DNA of 64,000 nt from Chloroflexi bacterium 54-19 (GTDB lineage Bacteria; Chloroflexota; Chloroflexia; Chloroheliales; Chloroheliaceae), in contig MKTJ01000080.1 in the NCBI GenBank assembly GCA_001898225.1, positions 62,001 through 126,000 on the forward strand. The letters run 5' to 3'. The translations under genes were made by a program, and so were the position numbers. The notes beneath the pieces were generated by a model. The model was not told where the DNA came from. It did not search any database and saw only the letters and a list, made by a program, of their open reading frames with translations. How positions within the stretch are numbered: the first letter of the stretch is position 1; every line of letters begins with the position of its first letter. Shown piece after piece: positions 58,918 to 64,000 of this stretch.

Positions 58918-59814
58918 TTGACACAATATCAACCTGATGAGAAAAACCGGATTAAACGCCAGAAGTCGGATGCCGCTGTCCGGTATGCCAAGGAAGGTCG
59001 CTGGGAAGAAGCGGTGCAGATTAACCGCGAACTGCTCTCGCTTTTCCCGGACGACTCGGAAACGTTAAACCGGTTGGGCAAAGCCTACCTGGAATTAAAA
59101 CGCTACGGTGAGGCTAAAGCCGCCTACGAACAGGCCGTGAAGACGGATGCCAGCAATGTAATTGCCCGCAAGAATTTGCAGCGCCTGGTCCAGTACACGG
59201 CTATTGCGGAAGCAATTACCCCGGTCGGGGAGACCAGCGAGAGCCCGGTAATTACCCCGCCACCAGGCCCGACCACCCAGGCCCCTACTTCCCGCGAAAA
59301 GGTTATTCCGAGTATCTTTATCGAGGAAACCGGCAAGACCGGGACAACTAACCTGATAAACGTGGCCCCGACAAGTGTCCTCGCCAAGTTGACCGCCGGA
59401 GACGCCGTCCAACTGGTGATCGACTCGAAAAACCAGACTTTGCTGGTGAAAAACCAGGATGGCGAAGTGTTAGGGCAGGTTGAGCCCCGGATGGCGATCC
59501 GGCTCATCCGGTTCCTGGAAGCGGGCAACCGCTACACTGCTGCTGTAACCAGCGTGGGCGAACGCGAGTTGCGCCTGATTATTCGTGAAACTTACCAGCA
59601 CCCCAGCCAGCGCGGACGGCTTTCTTTCCCGCCCAAGGCCTCGGCTGCCGGGTACAGGGCTTATACCAGGGACAGCGTTTTACGCTATGGCCTGGAAGAT
59701 GACGAGGAAGGGCTCGACTCAGAGGGTGAGGACGAGGAAGAGGGTGATACCGGCGAGGAAGAGGCCGACATCTCCGAAGACTTTGCCGAGGATAACGACC
59801 AGGACGATATTTAA
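58918..59814 (+). CDS. TPR-containing protein with acidic tail
   Basis: 298 residues. Residues about 15-95 form two or more tetratricopeptide repeats (AVRYAKEGRWEEAVQINRELLSLFPDDSETLNRLGKAYLELKRYGEAKAAYEQAV). A Pro/Thr linker follows, then a beta-rich domain of about 80 residues (AVQLVIDSKNQTLLVKNQDGEVLGQVEPRMAIRLIRFLEAGNRYTAAVTSVGERELRLIIRETYQHPS), and a tail of nearly continuous Glu/Asp. The middle domain resembles small HIRAN-like or ASPIC-like beta domains, without a firm match. TTG start with GGAGAG 8-13 bases upstream. It follows miaB by 62 bases and ends at a strong terminator. Confidence 0.75.
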   Translation: MTQYQPDEKNRIKRQKSDAAVRYAKEGRWEEAVQINRELLSLFPDDSETLNRLGKAYLELKRYGEAKAAYEQAVKTDASNVIARKNLQRLVQYTAIAEAITPVGETSESPVITPPPGPTTQAPTSREKVIPSIFIEETGKTGTTNLINVAPTSVLAKLTAGDAVQLVIDSKNQTLLVKNQDGEVLGQVEPRMAIRLIRFLEAGNRYTAAVTSVGERELRLIIRETYQHPSQRGRLSFPPKASAAGYRAYTRDSVLRYGLEDDEEGLDSEGEDEEEGDTGEEEADISEDFAEDNDQDDI

Positions 59815-59840
59815 TCCTTGTTTTGGAATCCGAAGAATTA

Positions 59841-59880
59841 AAAGAGCAGTGGCCGAAATGCCACTGCTCTTTAGTTTTTT
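59841..59880 (+). terminator. Rho-independent terminator after TPR gene
   Basis: AGAGCAGTGG/CCACTGCTCT with an eight-base loop and TTAGTTTTTT after it. Textbook form. Confidence 0.9.
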
Positions 59881-59910
59881 AATGAAGTTGCATGCCAGGC
59901 CGGTTGGCGC

Positions 59911-60381
59911 TTAGCGCCCAATAACGAAGGTTAGCACAACCAGGGCGATAATCATAAGGACGGTCAGAATGAATACCGTCAGCAGGTCGGAGCGGATAAA
60001 AGCGTATTCTTCCTCACGGCTGATGGCCGGGGCGCGGTTGACAACCGTCGTGGTCCGGCGGGCGATAGGGCGGCGGCTACCGGCAGGACGAATGACGTTC
60101 GAACCATTTGCAACCGGCGTCGGGCGGCTTTCGCTTTGCGGGCGGGCACCGGTCGCGGAGACAGTCCGGGCTGTCAGGACCGGTTCGGGGACCGGGGCGG
60201 CTTTCGGTTCCGGGACAACCTCAAAGTCGGGCGTCGCCTCATCCAGGTCAGTAGCGGCTTCCACAGCCAGGCGGCTGTTATTTACATCAATCAGAGGCCG
60301 GGCGGCGGTACGGCGTTCCCCGGTGAGGGCGGTTCGCTGGGCCTGTAACGCACGAGCCGAGCGGCTCGTCTTCTTGGGCAT
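59911..60381 (-). CDS. Hypothetical protein with C-terminal membrane anchor (156 aa)
   Basis: Not recognised. A basic N-terminus (MPKKTSRSARALQAQRTALTGERRTAARPLIDVNN), a low-complexity Ala/Pro/Thr middle with many Arg, then a single C-terminal transmembrane helix (LLTVFILTVLMIIALVVLTFVIG). Tail-anchored topology, with the basic part in the cytoplasm. A basic Arg-rich body plus one helix could contact DNA, RNA or ribosomes, but no motif supports this. It lies downstream of ruvX on the same strand after 175 bases. The AGGAG-type site before the ATG supports it as a real gene. Confidence 0.6.
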   Translation of the reverse strand: MPKKTSRSARALQAQRTALTGERRTAARPLIDVNNSRLAVEAATDLDEATPDFEVVPEPKAAPVPEPVLTARTVSATGARPQSESRPTPVANGSNVIRPAGSRRPIARRTTTVVNRAPAISREEEYAFIRSDLLTVFILTVLMIIALVVLTFVIGR

Positions 60382-60556
60382 AAAATACTACTCCTCTTCT
60401 CCTGAAGCTGCGTGTGTAACGGGCAGGTAAAATGATTATTCTAAAATTCCTTAACCCTTTAATTATACTGTTTTTGGCCTCGCTTCGCAACTTAACTTTA
60501 GTGAAGCACAAAACGCCCAAAGACCAAAAACTGAGCTTGAAAATGAAAAATCCTGG

Positions 60557-60991
60557 TTAGGGGGTTGTATTGCGGCGTTCGCTGCGTTCGACATCAAGAT
60601 AGGTCTGCAAGATGATAGCGGCGGCCCGCGCATCCAGGTTGGCTTTGCGCTTGTCGCGCCTGACCCCGGCCTCTAGCATCAATCGCTCAGCCTCGACACT
60701 GGTCAAGCGTTCATCCATGAAATCAATCGGGATTGAGGTCAATTTCGCTAACTGGCGGGCGAACTCGCGGGCGCGTCCCGCCTCAATACCTTCGTCGCCG
60801 TTCATATGCAGGGGCAGACCGATAATGAGTTTCCCGGCCTGTTCTTCCTCGATATAACGCAAAATTTGCTTGAAAACCTGCTGGCGATCCCCGACCTGGA
60901 TAGTGGCAAGCGGGGTAGCAATCAGACCGGTTTCGTCACTTACCGCGACGCCAATGCGCTTTCGTCCGGGGTCCAGGCAAAGATACCGCAC
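60557..60991 (-). CDS. ruvX: Holliday junction resolvase-like protein RuvX (YqgF)
   Basis: RNase-H-fold nuclease involved in 16S rRNA processing and proposed as a Holliday junction resolvase. 144 residues. YLCLDPGRKRIGVAVSDETG (first catalytic Asp), LIIGLPLHMNGDEGIEAGRAREFA, FMDERLTSVEAERLM (catalytic Glu) and KANLDARAAAIILQTYLD (last Asp) are all present. Downstream of alaS and the baseplate-J-like gene on the same strand, matching the frequent alaS-ruvX linkage. The ATG at 60991 is 22 bases from the stop of the upstream gene. Confidence 0.95.
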   Translation of the reverse strand: MRYLCLDPGRKRIGVAVSDETGLIATPLATIQVGDRQQVFKQILRYIEEEQAGKLIIGLPLHMNGDEGIEAGRAREFARQLAKLTSIPIDFMDERLTSVEAERLMLEAGVRRDKRKANLDARAAAIILQTYLDVERSERRNTTP

Positions 60992-61015
60992 TTATAAAAC
61001 CTTTCAAACCGTCAA

Positions 61016-63400
61016 CTAAGATTTTGGTGTAGACGTGGCGGCGTTAACCCCGCTCGTTGCACCACCGGGCGGGGCCGCCTGGGTGGTAGCCTGGGCCTTC
61101 AGGTTCGCCGCTTCGTAATCGAGGACCGTCTTCAGGTCCAGCAGGTTGGCCGTGGGTAACGGGTCAACTTTAATTGAGCCCAAATCGAGCTGGTCCAAAT
61201 CCACCTGCGGGAAGTTGGCCGCGATAAAGGCCGGGAGTTCGGCCTTGGTCTTCCCGGCGATAGCCGTTTTAAATACGTTGGTATCGAGCAGGTGAATGAC
61301 CCGCCCACGGACCTGGACTTCCACGAAATTTGTACCCTGGTCCTGGATTAATTTGGGCGGGCCGACAAATTCCAGGGGAGTCTGACCGTCCAGTTGCAAA
61401 GCCGGGTCGGTCACGAAATGGGTTGCCGCCGCCGAAGCGACATCGGCGGTCCGGTAACGGGCCGCTTGCAGGCTGGTCGTACAGGAGCCGCTAACCGTGT
61501 CAGCGGCATCGTTGACCTTCTGGGGGAAGGTACAGACCGGGTCAGTCGTCTTCAAGACTAGCACGCCCTGGGTCGTCTGGTCGTACTTGAGGGCGTTATT
61601 GACCTCGGCGCGGGCCTGGGCCTCCAACTGCTTCTTAAGCGCGTCCTGGTCGGCCTGGGTGATAAATTTCTCGTCCCGGTCGGTCCCGGTCGTCAGGGGG
61701 CCAAGCCCGACCCCGACATTCTCGTTGATAGGAAAACTGGCAATCTCGGCTATATTACCGACTGTCCCGGCTTTATCGGCCACGACCTCGCCGGTAGCCT
61801 GCCCCGCCTGGCCGTTAAACTGGGTGCTGCCGTCAATCGTGATGGCCCGGACCAGGCGGTAGGTCACACCGTTGCGGGTATAAATGACCGTCCCGGCCCC
61901 AAAACTCTTGGCGCTAAAGCTGCGATTGTAAAAAACCACCGGGCCCCTGGCCGGTTGGTCGGGCACCTTGCGGATGCCGGTCGTGGGAGCCTCACCCGAC
62001 TTTTTTATTTCGCCGGTATTGACCATCTCCACCGGCAAAGTCGCCGGGGGTGGGGGAGTGGCCGTCGCGGTCGCGGCGGGAGTGCCGGGTGTAGTCGAAG
62101 CGCCGGTTGCACCTGTTGGGACTGTCGCGGCCTGTGTCCCGGCAGGGGCAGGCGAGGTCGCGGCGCTCCCGGCCACCAGTTCCAAGCGGATAGTGTTGGT
62201 CTGGACTTCGGTTTTGAGCGGTACGGTCAGGTTTTGGACTGAGGGTCCGATAGTCATTATCCCGCCCGGCCTAACCAGCAGCAGGAACAGCACGACTACC
62301 AGCAAAAGGGCAAAAAGGACCGCCAGGGCCAGCGTCAGGGTGCGACGACGGTCCTCGGTTAAAACCAGGATTCCACCTTTGGGGGCGACCGCCGGACCTG
62401 CCACAGCCCCGGCTACCGGGCGCAATTTGGTCCGGACCGGTTGGGCGGGACGCTTCCGGGTAAAAAACCGGCCTGAAGCAGCCACCACCTCGTCTGCGGG
62501 GTCGGCATCAGGGTCGGGCACTTCCTCGATGTCGTAATCCTCCGGTAAATCGTCCTCTGACAGGCCATCATCCAACTGGTTGGCATCCAAATCCCCAGGT
62601 CCGGACCGGGCCGGGCGGCGGTTGGCGAAAAAAGGGCCGACCGGTGGGCGGGGAGCCACCTGGGTCTGCCTGGCCCGGAAAAGTCCGGCGGCAGTATCTT
62701 CCTCAATAAGTTCGTCCAAGAAGCCGGGAATAGGTTCGGAGCTTTCAGGCGCTTTCGCTTTAGCGGCTTCCGGCTTAGGGACCGGGGTTGTCCCGCTGAG
62801 TTTGCCGGTATCCGGGACAGCAAAGAAACCGTTGCGGGTCCGGTCCTCGGTGGTAGAACTTACCGGGGCCGCCGCGCTACCGGCCAGGTTAAAGCCCGGT
62901 TGCGGGATTGGCTGGCGGGTTGGCCCGACCGCCGGGTTATTCGAAATTACCGGGCGCGTCGGCTGGTTACCGGCAGGGTTTTGTGGCGTAACGGTCGGCC
63001 TGGACGGCGTATTAACCTGGGAAAGGGGTGGGTTAGGCCGGGGGAAATTCTGGTCGGGCGATACACCCACGAAGCCGTCCGCCACACTGCTATAATCGGG
63101 CCGGACGACGGTACCCTGCCCGGAGGTTGGACCGGCAACAGGCGCGGGCGCTACCGGTTTTTCGATGGCAAATCCAAGCAAATTCGCCAGGGCCCGGATG
63201 GTCTTGTTACCCCCGGCAATGGTGAGATGAATATTTTCGGCGCGGACGGTGTTACGGAGAGCCGTAAAACTGTTGAGGTCTTGCAGGGCATGGGTATCGG
63301 AGGGCAGGACTAACAAAACTTCCTGGGAGTTGTAGTTTTTCAGCCGGGCAATAATCCCGTCTAAAGACTCGTCCGGTTCAACTGCCAGTCGTACAGCCAT
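61016..63400 (-). CDS. Membrane-anchored baseplate-J-like protein (unknown function)
   Basis: 794 residues. Residues 1-85 form a Rossmann-like alpha/beta domain (LDGIIARLKNYNSQEVLLVLPSDTHALQDLNSFTALRNTVRAENIHLTIAGGNKTIRALANLLGF). A very long Pro/Ala/Thr-rich linker follows, then one transmembrane helix (about 355-378), then an extracytoplasmic region with VVFYNRSFSAKSFGAGTVI and DKAGTVGNIAEI, of the type annotated as baseplate J/gp47-like in many Chloroflexota and Patescibacteria. The C-terminal part has a FVEVQVRGRVIHLLD strand and helices. It is between alaS and ruvX, so it is a chromosomal protein rather than a phage tail component. Function unknown; a cell-envelope role is plausible. Confidence 0.65.
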   Translation of the reverse strand: MAVRLAVEPDESLDGIIARLKNYNSQEVLLVLPSDTHALQDLNSFTALRNTVRAENIHLTIAGGNKTIRALANLLGFAIEKPVAPAPVAGPTSGQGTVVRPDYSSVADGFVGVSPDQNFPRPNPPLSQVNTPSRPTVTPQNPAGNQPTRPVISNNPAVGPTRQPIPQPGFNLAGSAAAPVSSTTEDRTRNGFFAVPDTGKLSGTTPVPKPEAAKAKAPESSEPIPGFLDELIEEDTAAGLFRARQTQVAPRPPVGPFFANRRPARSGPGDLDANQLDDGLSEDDLPEDYDIEEVPDPDADPADEVVAASGRFFTRKRPAQPVRTKLRPVAGAVAGPAVAPKGGILVLTEDRRRTLTLALAVLFALLLVVVLFLLLVRPGGIMTIGPSVQNLTVPLKTEVQTNTIRLELVAGSAATSPAPAGTQAATVPTGATGASTTPGTPAATATATPPPPATLPVEMVNTGEIKKSGEAPTTGIRKVPDQPARGPVVFYNRSFSAKSFGAGTVIYTRNGVTYRLVRAITIDGSTQFNGQAGQATGEVVADKAGTVGNIAEIASFPINENVGVGLGPLTTGTDRDEKFITQADQDALKKQLEAQARAEVNNALKYDQTTQGVLVLKTTDPVCTFPQKVNDAADTVSGSCTTSLQAARYRTADVASAAATHFVTDPALQLDGQTPLEFVGPPKLIQDQGTNFVEVQVRGRVIHLLDTNVFKTAIAGKTKAELPAFIAANFPQVDLDQLDLGSIKVDPLPTANLLDLKTVLDYEAANLKAQATTQAAPPGGATSGVNAATSTPKS

Positions 63401-63531
63401 GGCCTGCTCCTTTTGCCTTGCCCGCCGGTCAACCCGGCCCCCTCAACACTCACTGGATTAAAGCAGAAATGGTGAACCGGCAGGTTCTGCGGTGTGCTGC
63501 CCCAGAAACCTGCCCGTTAAGATAATAAGGT

Positions 63532-64000
63532 TTACCTGGACCCGTTGCTAAGTTGACCCTTGACCAGTTCGGGCGCGAGAGCCAGCGCCCCGGCCAGTTT
63601 CGCCGCGTTCTTGCCGCCGCCTTCGGCCCGGTCGGGCCGCCCGCCGCCCTTGCCTTCGAGGAAATTCGCCATTGGGCTGAGCAGGTTACCGGCCTTGACC
63701 CCCTTCGCCACCACGTCCGGGGTAACCATCACCAGCAAACGCGGCGCGCCATCAATGACCGCGCCGAGGGCCAGCACACCCGACTTAAGGTTATCACGCA
63801 GGTTGTCGCCCACACCGCGCAGGATGTCCACCGTATCGGCCTTGACCTCGGTCGCCAGCACTTTGATGCCTTCGACCTCCTGGGCCTTGCCCACCAGGCT
63901 ACCGGATTCGGCCTGGGCCTGTTTCTGGCGCAGTTGGGTCAGTTCGCGTTCGAGGTCGCGGACCCGCTGGCGGGCGTTGGCGGCTTCCTCGGCCAGTTGT
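63532..64000 (-). CDS. alaS: Alanyl-tRNA synthetase, C-terminal part (5' end outside window)
   Basis: The frame is open to the window edge and encodes 155 residues of the C-terminal DHHA1 region of AlaRS: coiled coil (EEAANARQRVRDLERELTQLRQKQAQAESGSLVG), then KVLATEVKADTVDILRGVGDNLRDNL, VIDGAPRLLVMVTPDVVAKGVKAGNLLSPMANFLEGKGGGRPDRAEGGGKNAAKLAGALA (the GGGGRPD-like loop). Upstream catalytic and editing domains are outside. The stop lies 132 bases before the baseplate-J-like gene's start. Confidence 0.92.
   Translation of the reverse strand, partial: QLAEEAANARQRVRDLERELTQLRQKQAQAESGSLVGKAQEVEGIKVLATEVKADTVDILRGVGDNLRDNLKSGVLALGAVIDGAPRLLVMVTPDVVAKGVKAGNLLSPMANFLEGKGGGRPDRAEGGGKNAAKLAGALALAPELVKGQLSNGSR

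Noticed and set aside
61016..63400. Phage tail or contractile-injection structural gene
   Set aside because: The baseplate-J-like part is on a single-pass membrane protein in an alaS-ruvX housekeeping context with no other phage genes; I therefore did not link it to the putative cargo at 11752.

Overview
The window looks like a chromosomal segment of a member of the Chloroflexota (class not determinable by eye). The DNA is moderately GC-rich. Pointers to that phylum are a SpoVS-like Alba-fold protein next to a YmdB-like protein, a double-length ThyX-like thymidylate synthase, an extracellular GGL-RFG-PIS-type domain on a signalling protein, a membrane-anchored baseplate-J-like protein beside ruvX and alaS, an ECF41 sigma factor, and many small lineage-specific proteins. 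The phylum call is inference from gene content. I saw no rRNA, tRNA, CRISPR array, transposase or prophage. Most of the window is housekeeping or signalling DNA with accessory genes between.

Layout. 1-1.5 kb: end of a drug-type ABC exporter (ATPase plus ABC-2 permease). 2-6.1 kb: D-aminoacylase-type amidohydrolase, LCAD-type acyl-CoA dehydrogenase and thiolase. 6.1-8.4 kb: HhH-GPD base-excision glycosylase and a frameshifted winged-helix gene whose intact paralogue lies at 37.5 kb. 8.5-10.3 kb: an ECF41 sigma factor with its partner NAD(P)-binding gene, preceded by a near-perfect ECF41-type promoter. 10.3-13.3 kb: small HhH protein, alpha/beta hydrolase, and a putative nuclease carrying the N-terminal LQRTxGNQAV motif typical of extracellular contractile injection system (eCIS) cargo. 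13.4-18.7 kb: a SAM-cycle operon (mtnA, PfkB kinase, ahcY, metK) read leftwards under a clear SAM-I riboswitch with a sigma-70 promoter. 18.7-24.8 kb: membrane protein, DAO-type oxidase, enolase-superfamily enzyme with a K-x-Y motif, a small protein with a textbook double-glycine leader, an LCAT-like hydrolase and a RibD-type reductase. 24.9-26.6 kb: rho with a 450-nt leader and strong promoter. 27.9-31.9 kb: cheB and a CheA-REC hybrid. 33.3-37.4 kb: pgeF, an AlaX-like editing protein with an altered zinc site, a Rieske protein and cobS-cobC-cobU. 38.7-40.8 kb: an ABC-F gene behind a strong promoter, a five-codon leader ORF and a hairpin, resembling ribosome-mediated attenuation. 40.8-50 kb: spoVS-like, ymdB-like, SDR, aspS, phosphatase, thioesterase, ThyX-like, maf. 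50.4-57 kb: a 1296-residue PP2C-TPR-TM-extracellular fusion and a PAS/GAF histidine kinase with a pseudo-receiver. 57.4-64 kb: miaB, TPR protein, ruvX, baseplate-J-like protein and the 3' end of alaS.

How genes work together. The riboswitch operon recycles the by-products of methylation (SAH by AhcY, adenosine probably by the PfkB kinase, the methylthioribose branch by MtnA) and remakes SAM with MetK. CobS/CobC/CobU complete the cobalamin nucleotide loop. CheA-REC and CheB form the core of a chemosensory-type pathway. A second theme is a set of short intergenic arrays of tandem heptamers (GTTNAAC- or GTTTAGT-like), found in at least seven places including every long junction of the SAM operon; nothing in the gene annotation explains them.

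Limits: function calls come from motif reading without database searches; start codons were chosen by Shine-Dalgarno spacing and family length; promoter and terminator calls come from sequence inspection only.
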